A stretch of DNA of 21,426 bases from Bacillota bacterium (GTDB lineage: Bacteria; Bacillota; Clostridia; Clostridiales; Clostridiaceae), in NCBI GenBank assembly GCA_023451395.1, contig JAEXZL010000086.1, positions 1 to 21,426 on the forward strand, read 5' to 3'. Positions 14,455-21,426 of the stretch are shown here, one piece after another. The translations under genes were made by a program, and so were the position numbers. Each line of letters opens with the position of its first letter. Position 1 is the stretch's first letter. The notes beneath the pieces were generated by a model. It searched no databases, was not told where the DNA came from, and worked only from the letters and a program-made list of their open reading frames with translations.

Positions 14455-14494
14455 TGAATAAAAAAATACATTTTGTAAAAACAAAATGTATTTT
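14455..14494 (-). terminator. rny terminator
   Basis: A perfect 14-bp stem (14463-14476 with 14481-14494) around a four-base loop, followed on the minus strand by a T-run (14455-14462). It begins nine bases after the rny stop. The AAAATAATATTATTTT palindrome at 14495-14510 overlaps the stop. Confidence 0.9.
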
Positions 14495-14503
14495 AAAATA
14501 ATA

Positions 14504-16051
14504 TTATTTTGCATAATCAATAGCACGGGTTTCTCTGATTACGTTAATTTTAATTTGGCCTGGATATTCGAGTTCATCTTCGATACGTTTTACTATGTTT
14601 CTTGCCATTTCGATAGAGCCTGCATCATCTACCTGTTCCGGCTTAACCATAATACGAATTTCTCTACCTGCCTGTATAGCAAAGGATTTTTCAACTCCTT
14701 CATAAGAATTAGCGATTTCCTCTAGCTTTTCTAATCTCTTAATATAGGCTTCTAAGGTTTCTCTTCTAGCGCCAGGTCTCGCTGCTGATATAGCATCAGC
14801 TGCTTGAACTAATACTGCTTCAAGGGATTGCATTTCTACATCGCCATGATGGGCTGCAATAGCATTGATAACTATTGGAGATTCATGATATTTCTTTGCT
14901 AAATCTCCTCCGATTAATGCATGTGGTCCTTCATATTCATGGTCTACTGCTTTACCTATGTCATGAAGAAGTCCTGCTCTTTTAGCTATTGTAGGATCTA
15001 AACCTAACTCTGAGGCCATCAATCCTGCTAAATGAGATACTTCTATTGAATGTTTAAGTACATTTTGTCCATAGCTTGTTCTGTACTTCAATCGTCCTAA
15101 TAATTTAATAATTTCAGGATGAACTGCATTAATTCCAGTTTCAAAGGTAGCCTGTTCTCCTTCTTCCTTTATTTCATTATCAAGGTCTTTCTTTGCTCTT
15201 TCAACCATTTCTTCTATTCTTGCAGGATGAATTCTTCCGTCTACAATGAGCTTCTCTAGAGCTAATCTTGCCACTTCTCTTCTAATAGGATCGAAGCTTG
15301 AGAGTATTACAGCTTCAGGTGTATCATCAATAATTAAGTCAACACCTGTTAGTGTTTCAAGGGTCCTTATATTTCTACCTTCCCTACCAATTATTCTTCC
15401 CTTCATTTCATCGTTAGGAAGAGAAACTACATGAACTGTGGTTTCTGATACATGGTCAGCTGCACATCTTTGTATAGCTGTCGTAATAATTTCTCTTGCT
15501 TTCTTTTCAGCCTCTTCTTTGGCTCTGGATTCCACTTCTTTTATCATTATAGCTGCATCATGTTTTATTTCTCTGTTGATTTCATCTAGCAATATCTGTT
15601 TGGCTTCATCTGTGGACAATCCTGAAATTCTTTCTAGCTCTTGTCTTTGTTTAAGGTATAAATCTTGAACACTGTTTTCTAGATTTTGAATTTCCTGTGT
15701 CTTTTTGTTTAATGCATCTTCTTTTTTCTCGATTAAATCACTTTTTTTATCTAGAGATTCCTCTCTCTGGATAAGTCGTCTTTCTAGTCTTTGAACTTCA
15801 TTACGCCTTTCGCGAATCTCTTTATCAAAATCTGCTCTCAGCTTATGAACCTCTTCCTTTGCTTCTAGGATAGATTCTTTTTTCATTGCTTCAGCTTGTT
15901 TCTTTGCATTCTCTAAAGCTTCTGAAGCATCATTTTCTAGTTTTGTTATCTTTTGTTTTGAAATTTTCAATCTTATTTTAAATTCAATAAAAAATACAAT
16001 ACTGATAATAACTATAGCAATTGCAGGATATAGTAATTTTTCATAATTCAT
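14504..16051 (-). CDS. rny: Ribonuclease Y
   Basis: The 515-residue product is the membrane-anchored endoribonuclease that starts mRNA decay in Firmicutes. In order: one N-terminal membrane helix (about 6-24), a long charged coiled coil (about 30-190), a KH RNA-binding domain (GRIIGREGRN at 218-227) and an HD phosphohydrolase domain with H334 (LKHSIEVSH) and H363-D364 (LLHDIGKAVDHE). Length and order match the family (about 520). The start is the ATG at 16051, preceded by a strong AAGGAGGTG. An in-frame ATG at 16084 would add 11 unrelated residues and falls within a leader inverted repeat, so it is rejected. The gene has its own promoter and terminator. It lies between recA and spoVS. Confidence 0.97.
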   Translation of the reverse strand: MNYEKLLYPAIAIVIISIVFFIEFKIRLKISKQKITKLENDASEALENAKKQAEAMKKESILEAKEEVHKLRADFDKEIRERRNEVQRLERRLIQREESLDKKSDLIEKKEDALNKKTQEIQNLENSVQDLYLKQRQELERISGLSTDEAKQILLDEINREIKHDAAIMIKEVESRAKEEAEKKAREIITTAIQRCAADHVSETTVHVVSLPNDEMKGRIIGREGRNIRTLETLTGVDLIIDDTPEAVILSSFDPIRREVARLALEKLIVDGRIHPARIEEMVERAKKDLDNEIKEEGEQATFETGINAVHPEIIKLLGRLKYRTSYGQNVLKHSIEVSHLAGLMASELGLDPTIAKRAGLLHDIGKAVDHEYEGPHALIGGDLAKKYHESPIVINAIAAHHGDVEMQSLEAVLVQAADAISAARPGARRETLEAYIKRLEKLEEIANSYEGVEKSFAIQAGREIRIMVKPEQVDDAGSIEMARNIVKRIEDELEYPGQIKINVIRETRAIDYAK

Positions 16052-16070
16052 TTCTAGCACCTCCTTAGTA

Positions 16071-16102
16071 TCTTGTGTAACCATAGTAGTTATAGCACAA
16101 GA
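16071..16102 (-). repeat. Leader inverted repeat just upstream of the rny ribosome binding site
   Basis: TCTTGTG (16071-16077) pairs with CACAAGA (16096-16102); inside, GTAA(C) and (G)TTA arms add a four-pair inner stem with a bulge. The RNA hairpin would end a few bases before AAGGAGGTG. No U-tract follows, so it is not a terminator. Confidence 0.6.
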
Positions 16103-16158
16103 GAAGGAGTATTATTGCACAGCAATTTGTTGATTATGATAAACCAGTATTTGTATTT

Positions 16159-16187
16159 ATTTTATATTATATTTCTTTTAATGTCAA
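16159..16187 (-). promoter_or_regulatory. Predicted SigA promoter of rny
   Basis: On the minus strand a perfect TTGACA (16182-16187), 17 bases, then TAAAAT (16159-16164, five of six). The leader would be about 100 bases. Confidence 0.65.
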
Positions 16188-16195
16188 TATTAGAG

Positions 16196-16209
16196 TAGCC
16201 TTAAGGCTA
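16196..16209. repeat. Perfect 14-bp palindrome upstream of the rny -35 box
   Basis: TAGCCTTAAGGCTA is a perfect palindrome without spacer, eight bases upstream of the TTGACA of rny and eight bases from the recA terminator stem. The form suits a dimeric regulator better than an RNA hairpin, which would have no loop. Confidence 0.65.
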
Positions 16210-16216
16210 TGCATAA

Positions 16217-16244
16217 AAAAATCGCAAATAAATTTGCGATTTTT
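16217..16244 (-). terminator. recA terminator
   Basis: A perfect 13-bp stem (16217-16229 with 16232-16244) around two bases, followed on the minus strand by T residues continuing from the stem. Some outer pairs open to make a larger loop in practice. It begins three bases after the recA stop. Confidence 0.88.
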
Positions 16245-16247
16245 CCT

Positions 16248-17309
16248 TTACTTTTTCTTTTCTTTGTTTTCTTCCTTCTTTGAGTCACTCTCAGTAACGG
16301 CCACTTCATTCACAGGAAGATTATGTTTTTTTCTGATAAGAGATTCAATCTCTAAAGCTATTTGAGGATTTTCCTTTAAATATTGCTTTGAATTTTCTCT
16401 TCCCTGCCCAAGTCTAGTATCCTTATAGGAGAACCAGGCTCCACTTTTTTGAATTATTTCTTCCTTCACACCTACATCTAGTATGTTACCTTCCTTTGAT
16501 ATACCGCCATTGTACATAATATCAAATTCTGCCTGCTTAAAAGGTGGAGCAACTTTGTTTTTTATAACCTTAACTCTTGTTCTGTTACCAACTATTTCTT
16601 CACCTTGTTTGATACTATCTATCCTTCTAACATCAAGTCTAACAGAGGAATAGAATTTTAACGCTCTTCCTCCAGGTGTAGTTTCTGGATTACCAAACAT
16701 AATTCCAACTTTTTCCCTAAGCTGGTTAATAAATACCACTACACATTTGGATTTTGCTATAGTGCCTGCAAGCTTTCTTAATGCCTGAGACATTAGTCTT
16801 GCCTGAAGACCTACATGGGCATCACCCATCTCACCATCAATTTCAGCTCTAGGTACAAGAGCAGCAACAGAGTCCACTACTACTACATCTATAGCACCGG
16901 ATCTAACTAAAGCTTCAGCGATTTCTAAGGCCTGTTCACCAGTGTCAGGCTGAGATACTACCAAATTATCTATATCTACACCTAGAACTTTAGCATAGCT
17001 AGGATCTAAAGCATGCTCTGCATCAATAAAAGCAACTGCTCCATTAAGCTTTTGAGCTTCAGCTGATATGTGGAGAGCTACAGTTGTCTTACCTGAGGAT
17101 TCAGGTCCGTATATTTCTATTATTCTTCCTCTTGGAACCCCACCAATACCTAAGGCTATATCTAGGTCTAAAGAGCCAGTAGGAATAGATTCAACGTTAA
17201 GTACGCTATTTTCTCCAAGCTTCATTATTGAACCTTTACCAAATTGCTTTTCTATTTGTCCCATAGCAACTTCAATTGCTTTTAATTTTTCGTTATCAAC
17301 ATTACCCAT
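16248..17309 (-). CDS. recA: Recombinase A
   Basis: The 353-residue product forms ATP-dependent filaments on single-stranded DNA, drives strand exchange and triggers LexA self-cleavage. Visible are the N-terminal helix (KLKAIEVAMGQIEKQFGKGSIMKLG), Walker A GPESSGKTT at 68-76, the catalytic Glu in IDAEHALD (E98), Walker B VVVVDS (D146), the L2 loop around FGNPETTPGGRALKF, and a Lys/Glu-rich C-terminal tail. I choose the ATG at 17309, where family members begin and where GGTGA lies at suitable spacing. In-frame ATG 17321 and GTG 17318 lie on or next to the GAGG and would add only four residues. recA has its own promoter with a LexA box and its own terminator. Confidence 0.98.
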   Translation of the reverse strand: MGNVDNEKLKAIEVAMGQIEKQFGKGSIMKLGENSVLNVESIPTGSLDLDIALGIGGVPRGRIIEIYGPESSGKTTVALHISAEAQKLNGAVAFIDAEHALDPSYAKVLGVDIDNLVVSQPDTGEQALEIAEALVRSGAIDVVVVDSVAALVPRAEIDGEMGDAHVGLQARLMSQALRKLAGTIAKSKCVVVFINQLREKVGIMFGNPETTPGGRALKFYSSVRLDVRRIDSIKQGEEIVGNRTRVKVIKNKVAPPFKQAEFDIMYNGGISKEGNILDVGVKEEIIQKSGAWFSYKDTRLGQGRENSKQYLKENPQIALEIESLIRKKHNLPVNEVAVTESDSKKEENKEKKK

Positions 17310-17329
17310 TAGGGTCACCATCCTCTCGC

Positions 17330-17341
17330 GAACGTTTGTTC
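17330..17341 (-). promoter_or_regulatory. LexA (SOS) box of recA
   Basis: GAAC on one side and GTTC on the other around four bases (plus-strand GAACGTTTGTTC) is a perfect GAAC-N4-GTTC operator. It lies eight bases after the -10 box, on the transcription start, where LexA would block RNA polymerase. Confidence 0.88.
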
Positions 17342-17348
17342 TTATTTA

Positions 17349-17377
17349 ATTATAAAGTATTAATTTCAATAAGTCAA
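17349..17377 (-). promoter_or_regulatory. Predicted SigA promoter of recA
   Basis: On the minus strand TTGACT (17372-17377) and a perfect TATAAT (17349-17354) are exactly 17 bases apart, between the pgsA terminator and the LexA box. Confidence 0.75.
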
Positions 17378-17387
17378 TAATAAGTGA

Positions 17388-17412
17388 AAAAGTTCCCTTA
17401 GAAGGAACTTTT
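17388..17412 (-). terminator. Terminator of the ftsK-rimO-pgsA unit
   Basis: A 9-bp stem (AAAAGTTCC at 17388-17396 with 17404-17412) around a seven-base loop; on the minus strand TTTTT follows. It lies about 40 bases after the pgsA stop and separates that unit from recA. Confidence 0.82.
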
Positions 17413-17450
17413 ATATATTTTAATTATTGACGATTTTTTAATAACTAAAC

Positions 17451-18035
17451 CTATTTGTTTGTTTTTATTGCCCCTTTATTCTTCAAGAAATAATCTACTC
17501 CTGAAATTATGGTTATTATTACAGCTAAGTACATCATTATATCAGGAACATAATTGAAAAACTGAACCACAAATTCTTGAGAAGAATACGCAGATAATGG
17601 ATATACATTCATATTCACTTTTAAGAGCATAAGAATTATTGCTATTATTTGAATAACAGTTTTAGCCTTTCCCCATTTACTTGCTGCTATAACAGTGCCT
17701 TCTGCAGCGGCGACAGTTCTAAGTCCAGATACTGCAAATTCTCTTGCTATTATTACTATAGCAGCCCAAGCAGGCATAAGCTGTAGCTCAACTATAGCAA
17801 TTAAGGCTGAGGTTACCAATAGTTTATCAGCTAATGGATCCATAAATTTACCAAAGTTGGTAATCTGATTTCTGCTTCTTGCGATATAACCATCTAGTTT
17901 ATCTGTAAGAGATGCTATAACAAAAATAAGGGTAGCAATTATGCTTCCATAAGGTATTCCTTTAATGGTTATAAAGATAAGGAAAACAGGAACTAGAAAG
18001 ATTCTTATTATTGTAAGCTTATTTGCTAAATTCAT
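17451..18035 (-). CDS. pgsA: CDP-diacylglycerol-glycerol-3-phosphate 3-phosphatidyltransferase
   Basis: The 194-residue integral membrane enzyme makes phosphatidylglycerol phosphate from CDP-diacylglycerol and glycerol 3-phosphate, the committed step to phosphatidylglycerol and cardiolipin. It carries the complete CDP-alcohol phosphotransferase motif D(x2)DG(x2)AR(x8)G(x3)D(x3)D, with D45, D48, G49, A52, R53, G62, D66 and D70. Several hydrophobic helices surround it. The N-terminus NLANKLTIIRIFLVPVF is typical of PgsA rather than phosphatidylserine synthase. The start is the ATG at 18035, one base after the rimO stop, with AGGAG nine bases upstream; a TTG at 18044 in frame is too close to that site. 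It is the last gene of the ftsK-rimO-pgsA unit. Confidence 0.95.
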   Translation of the reverse strand: MNLANKLTIIRIFLVPVFLIFITIKGIPYGSIIATLIFVIASLTDKLDGYIARSRNQITNFGKFMDPLADKLLVTSALIAIVELQLMPAWAAIVIIAREFAVSGLRTVAAAEGTVIAASKWGKAKTVIQIIAIILMLLKVNMNVYPLSAYSSQEFVVQFFNYVPDIMMYLAVIITIISGVDYFLKNKGAIKTNK

Positions 18036-18036
18036 A

Positions 18037-19356
18037 TTATACAACTCCTAATAAATCATATTCTAATGCTTCTTTTATTTTTACCGATACTATATTTCCA
18101 AGGGCAATATCTTTATCTTTGTTAATGTAAATCAAGCCATCTATTTCCGGCGCCATTCTTTCATTTCTTCCAATATAAAAATCCTTTGTTTCATTCTCTA
18201 CTAAGACGTCATATGTTTTACCAACATTTAAGCCATTAATGTCCTCCATAAGAGATTTTTGCAGGCTCATTAGTTTCATTTCTCTATCTTTTTTTATATC
18301 CTCGTCAATTTGATTAGGAAGTAGAGCTGCTGCACTACCCTCTTCTTGAGAATATTTAAAAACACCTAAATTATCAAAACGTATTTCTTTTACAAAATCC
18401 ATAAGTTCCTGGAACTGACTCTCTGTCTCTCCAGGGAAACCTACAATAATAGAGGTTCTAAGAGAAATATCAGGTATTCTTTTTCTTAAGGTGCTGATTG
18501 TATCAATTATAGATTCCTTTGAAGTTTTTCTTCCCATAACTTTTAGAATATCATTGCTTATATGCTGTATAGGAAGGTCTAAGTATTTACAGAACTTCTC
18601 ATTAGAAGCCATTTCATTTATTAGCTCTGGATAAATTTCCTCAGGATAACAATAAAGAACCCTTATCCATTTTATATCGTCAATAAGACTGATATCAGAG
18701 ATTAGCTTGTGAAGAAGTTTTTCTCCATAAATGTCAATTCCATATCTAGTAGTATCTTGTGCAATTAATATTATTTCCTTAACTCCTTGAGCTGCCAAGT
18801 CACTAGCTTCTTTTATTATATTTTCCATACTTCTGCTTCTATACTTACCTCTTATTTTTGGAATTATACAATAAGTGCAGTGGTTATCACAGCCTTCAGC
18901 TATTCTGATATAAGCTGTTGAACTTTTTGTTGTTAAAATTCTATTACCTTCATTAACAAGATTGTCACTGTAGTCGCAGCTTATTATTCTTTTATTTGAA
19001 TTAATAAAGTCATTAATATGCTTATTAATTTGAAGGTAATCATTAACTCCTAGCATAACATCTATCTCGGGAATGAGTTCTGCAAGTTCCTCGCCATATC
19101 TTTGAGTAAGACACCCTGTAGCCATAAGCAGCTTGCAATTACCATCAGTTTTATATTTTGCCATCTCTAGTATGGTATTAATAGATTCTTCCTTTGCTTT
19201 CTCGATAAAACCACAGGTATTTATTATAAGTATATCTGCCTCTTGAGCCTTATTTGTAATTTCATAGCTGCTATTTATTGTACCTAGCATTATCTCACTG
19301 TCGATTCTGTTCTTATCACAACCTAAGCTGATAATTCCAACTTTATTTTTTCCCAA
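18037..19356 (-). CDS. rimO: Ribosomal protein S12 methylthiotransferase RimO
   Basis: The 439-residue radical SAM enzyme adds a methylthio group to the conserved aspartate of ribosomal protein S12. The N-terminal UPF0004 domain has cluster cysteines C13 (SLGCDKN), C48 (NTCGF) and C82 (ATGC); the radical SAM motif is C156, C160, C163 (GCDNHCTYC); a C-terminal TRAM domain covers about the last 65 residues. The wording SLGCDKNRIDSE and YSQEEGSAA marks RimO and not MiaB. The start is a TTG at 19356, seven bases after AGGAGG. pgsA starts one base after its stop. ftsK ends 70 bases upstream with no terminator between. Confidence 0.96.
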   Translation of the reverse strand: MGKNKVGIISLGCDKNRIDSEIMLGTINSSYEITNKAQEADILIINTCGFIEKAKEESINTILEMAKYKTDGNCKLLMATGCLTQRYGEELAELIPEIDVMLGVNDYLQINKHINDFINSNKRIISCDYSDNLVNEGNRILTTKSSTAYIRIAEGCDNHCTYCIIPKIRGKYRSRSMENIIKEASDLAAQGVKEIILIAQDTTRYGIDIYGEKLLHKLISDISLIDDIKWIRVLYCYPEEIYPELINEMASNEKFCKYLDLPIQHISNDILKVMGRKTSKESIIDTISTLRKRIPDISLRTSIIVGFPGETESQFQELMDFVKEIRFDNLGVFKYSQEEGSAAALLPNQIDEDIKKDREMKLMSLQKSLMEDINGLNVGKTYDVLVENETKDFYIGRNERMAPEIDGLIYINKDKDIALGNIVSVKIKEALEYDLLGVV

Positions 19357-19426
19357 GATATTTCCTCCTAAGTTTCTAATTTATATGTTAATTTTAAAAC
19401 TCTTTTAGGTAATAAACAAGAATTAT

Positions 19427-21426
19427 TTAGAACCCTTCCTCATCATTATTTCCAATTAGCACTTGTCTTGGCTTACTGCCATCTCTTGGAGAAATCACTC
19501 GGTTTTCTTCTAATTGCTCCATAATTCTTGCTGCTCTATTATAACCTATCCTTAGCCTTCTTTGCAATAATGAAGTGGATGCTTGTCCTGATTCAATAAC
19601 AATTCGTATAGCTTCTTCTAACAATGGATCTTGCTCTTCCCCCTCAGAAGTAGAAGCAGCTTCATTATCTATGTGCTCTAGTATTTCAGTTTGATAAATC
19701 TCTTCTACATTACCTTCTATTGGTTTAATGGATTCAACAACCTTCTCCACCTCACCTTCTGATATAAAGGCCCCTTGAATTCTAATAGGCTTAGCCTCTC
19801 CTACTGGGTAGAAAAGCATATCTCCACGTCCTAATAGTTTCTCAGCTCCGGAGGAATCAAGTATTGTACGAGAATCTATCTGGCTAGATACTGCAAAGGA
19901 AATTCTTGAAGGAATATTTGCTTTTATTACACCTGTAATTACATCTACAGATGGTCTTTGTGTTGCTATAACAAGATGCATGCCTGCTGCTCTTGCCATT
20001 TGAGCTAATCTAGCTATATATTCTTCAACTTCATGAGGGCATGCCATCATTAGATCTGCTAGTTCATCTACTATTATAACTATCCATGGAAGTTTTTCTT
20101 CGATTTTTCCCTTAGAGAGAAGATCATTATAACCCTCAATGTTTCTAACAGAGTTCTCTGCAAAGAGTTTATACCTCCTTGTCATTTCATTTACAGCCCA
20201 ATTTAGTGCTCCAGCAGCTTTCTTTGGGTCTGTAACCACAGGTATCAAAAGATGTGGTATTCCATTATATACTGAAAGTTCTACCACCTTAGGATCTACC
20301 ATAAGCAATCTTACTTCTGATGGAGAATATTTATATAACAGGCTTATTATCAAAGTATTTATACATACACTCTTTCCTGAGCCTGTAGCACCTGCAATTA
20401 AAAGATGAGGCATTTTACTTAAATCAGTTACAACACAATTACCATCTATACCCTTACCTAGCGCAAAGGAGAGATTTTGTTTACCAGAGGTAAATTCCTT
20501 ATCTTCTAAAACTTCTCTTAAGAAAACTGCATTAAGCTCCTTATTTGGAACCTCGATACCAACGGCAGACTTCCCTGGGATTGGAGCTTCAATACGTACC
20601 CCTCTAGCAGCAAGGCTTAAAGCAATATCATCAGATAGATTAACTATTTTGCTAACCTTAACTCCCGCTTTTGGTTGAAGTTCAAATCGAGTTACTGAAG
20701 GACCCTTTGTAACCTGAATTACCTTTGCCTCTACTCCAAAGCTACCGAGAGTTTCTTCCAATCTGTTGGCATTACTTAAAAGCTCTTTTTTATCTTCTTT
20801 ATTCATTTTAGTCTTGCCATTTTGATTTAGAAGCTCAATGCTTGGATATTTATATTCTTCTATTTCAGGAGATGTTGTTATTTTTTCTGAAATCTCTTTA
20901 TTTACGGCTTCATTTACTGCTTCATTTACTGCTTTATTCTTTTCTTTACCAGCATTATATTTATCTTCTTTAGTAGGCACATCAGAACTTTGGGTAATAT
21001 CCGGCTTAATAGTTGGGATAAAATCTAAGAAATCCTCCTGAAAGCCCTGATCTTCAACAGCAGTACTCTTCATAAAATCTAGTATTTTTATTTTATTATT
21101 AATTCCTTTGATGTAATCATCCTTATCATCCCTTTGTGAGATTACAGCTTCTTCTATTAAACCATCATTGCTATTATGCTTTTTTTTCGTCAACTTAGTA
21201 TTCTTTCTGAGGCTTTGAGATTTATTCTTTACATTTTTTCCTATAGAATATAATGATATATCAAAAATTATTATAGCAGATATTACATAAATAGCTGAGA
21301 ATATTATAAATGAACCCACTGCACCGAAAAGAGTATAAAATGGAATATCTAAAAGTAAACCTATTATTCCTCCATGAAAATTACTAGAAGAATTTATAAT
21401 CTTTTTTAAGGATTCTATAGGATTAC
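19427..21426 (-). CDS. ftsK: DNA translocase FtsK/SpoIIIE, 5' end outside the window
   Basis: The frame stays open to the right edge; the GTG at 21319 is an internal valine codon. Upstream codons still read as membrane protein (a GGIIGLLLDIPFYTLFGAV stretch), so part of the N-terminal membrane domain lies beyond the window. About 666 residues are visible: the last membrane helices, a long charged linker with a small tandem repeat, the RecA-like motor with Walker A GATGSGKS (20369-20392) and Walker B VIIVDE, and a C-terminal gamma winged helix (QASTSLLQRRLRIGYNRAARIMEQLE) that reads polar DNA sequences. It pumps chromosomal DNA through the septum, and FtsK proteins activate Xer recombination at dif. 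Whether this copy serves division, sporulation or both cannot be told. Confidence 0.96.
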   Translation of the reverse strand, partial: NPIESLKKIINSSSNFHGGIIGLLLDIPFYTLFGAVGSFIIFSAIYVISAIIIFDISLYSIGKNVKNKSQSLRKNTKLTKKKHNSNDGLIEEAVISQRDDKDDYIKGINNKIKILDFMKSTAVEDQGFQEDFLDFIPTIKPDITQSSDVPTKEDKYNAGKEKNKAVNEAVNEAVNKEISEKITTSPEIEEYKYPSIELLNQNGKTKMNKEDKKELLSNANRLEETLGSFGVEAKVIQVTKGPSVTRFELQPKAGVKVSKIVNLSDDIALSLAARGVRIEAPIPGKSAVGIEVPNKELNAVFLREVLEDKEFTSGKQNLSFALGKGIDGNCVVTDLSKMPHLLIAGATGSGKSVCINTLIISLLYKYSPSEVRLLMVDPKVVELSVYNGIPHLLIPVVTDPKKAAGALNWAVNEMTRRYKLFAENSVRNIEGYNDLLSKGKIEEKLPWIVIIVDELADLMMACPHEVEEYIARLAQMARAAGMHLVIATQRPSVDVITGVIKANIPSRISFAVSSQIDSRTILDSSGAEKLLGRGDMLFYPVGEAKPIRIQGAFISEGEVEKVVESIKPIEGNVEEIYQTEILEHIDNEAASTSEGEEQDPLLEEAIRIVIESGQASTSLLQRRLRIGYNRAARIMEQLEENRVISPRDGSKPRQVLIGNNDEEGF
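20901..20936 (-). repeat. 12-bp tandem repeat, three copies, in the FtsK linker
   Basis: Three head-to-tail 12-base units (20901-20912, 20913-20924, 20925-20936), each differing by one base from the middle copy, encode AVNE/AVNE/AVNK in frame. It lies in the disordered linker before the motor domain. Confidence 0.85.

Noticed and set aside
21317..21319. GTG at 21319 as the ftsK start
   Set aside because: The frame continues upstream to the window edge with membrane-helix sequence typical of FtsK, so the GTG is internal.

Overview
The window is a low-GC, AT-rich stretch of Firmicute chromosome, most likely from an endospore-forming clostridium. The evidence is strong AGGAGG-type ribosome binding sites, a spoVS gene with a sigma-H-like promoter, an FtsK/SpoIIIE translocase, HPr with the regulatory serine, LexA boxes of the Gram-positive GAAC-N4-GTTY type, and the order mutS-mutL-miaA-hfq-(PLP enzyme)-lexA ... 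spoVS-rny-recA-pgsA-rimO-ftsK, which I recall from clostridial chromosomes. Almost everything is housekeeping. I see no prophage, insertion sequence, CRISPR array, rRNA or tRNA, and nothing that amounts to a clearly new system.

Left block (1-7562, + strand): the 3' end of miaB (tRNA methylthiotransferase), mutS and mutL (mismatch repair), miaA (tRNA prenylation, the step before MiaB), hfq (RNA chaperone) with its own predicted promoter inside miaA, and a PLP-dependent methionine gamma-lyase-like enzyme whose ribosome binding site directly follows a terminator hairpin.

Middle block (7563-11893): lexA (-) faces away from a small, very acidic unknown protein gene (+), with a LexA box and two extended -10 promoters between them. 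A tyrosine recombinase of the XerC/XerD type follows (-). Next is a gene-free, very AT-rich 494-base gap holding a long two-part hairpin, an AT-rich inverted repeat, a perfect DnaA box with a second inverted one, and the purB terminator. purB (-) and a small DUF378 membrane protein gene (+) are divergent.

Right block (11894-21426, - strand, listed here in transcription order from the right): ftsK (cut by the right edge), rimO and pgsA form a tight group; then recA with its own SigA promoter and LexA box, rny (RNase Y), spoVS, an aspartate-type aminotransferase, a stand-alone glucose-type PTS IIA and HPr.

Functional themes are DNA repair and the SOS response (mutS, mutL, lexA, recA), chromosome segregation (ftsK, Xer recombinase), RNA modification and decay (miaA, miaB, rimO, hfq, rny), PTS sugar sensing (HPr, IIA) and sporulation (spoVS). 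Several starts were set by ribosome binding sites rather than by the longest open frame: lexA, ptsH, aspC, rny, recA, pgsA and the PLP enzyme all begin downstream of the longest possible start. The most interesting spots are the lexA divergent region with its acidic protein, the 9561-10017 gap, the spoVS promoter region and the palindromes in front of rny.
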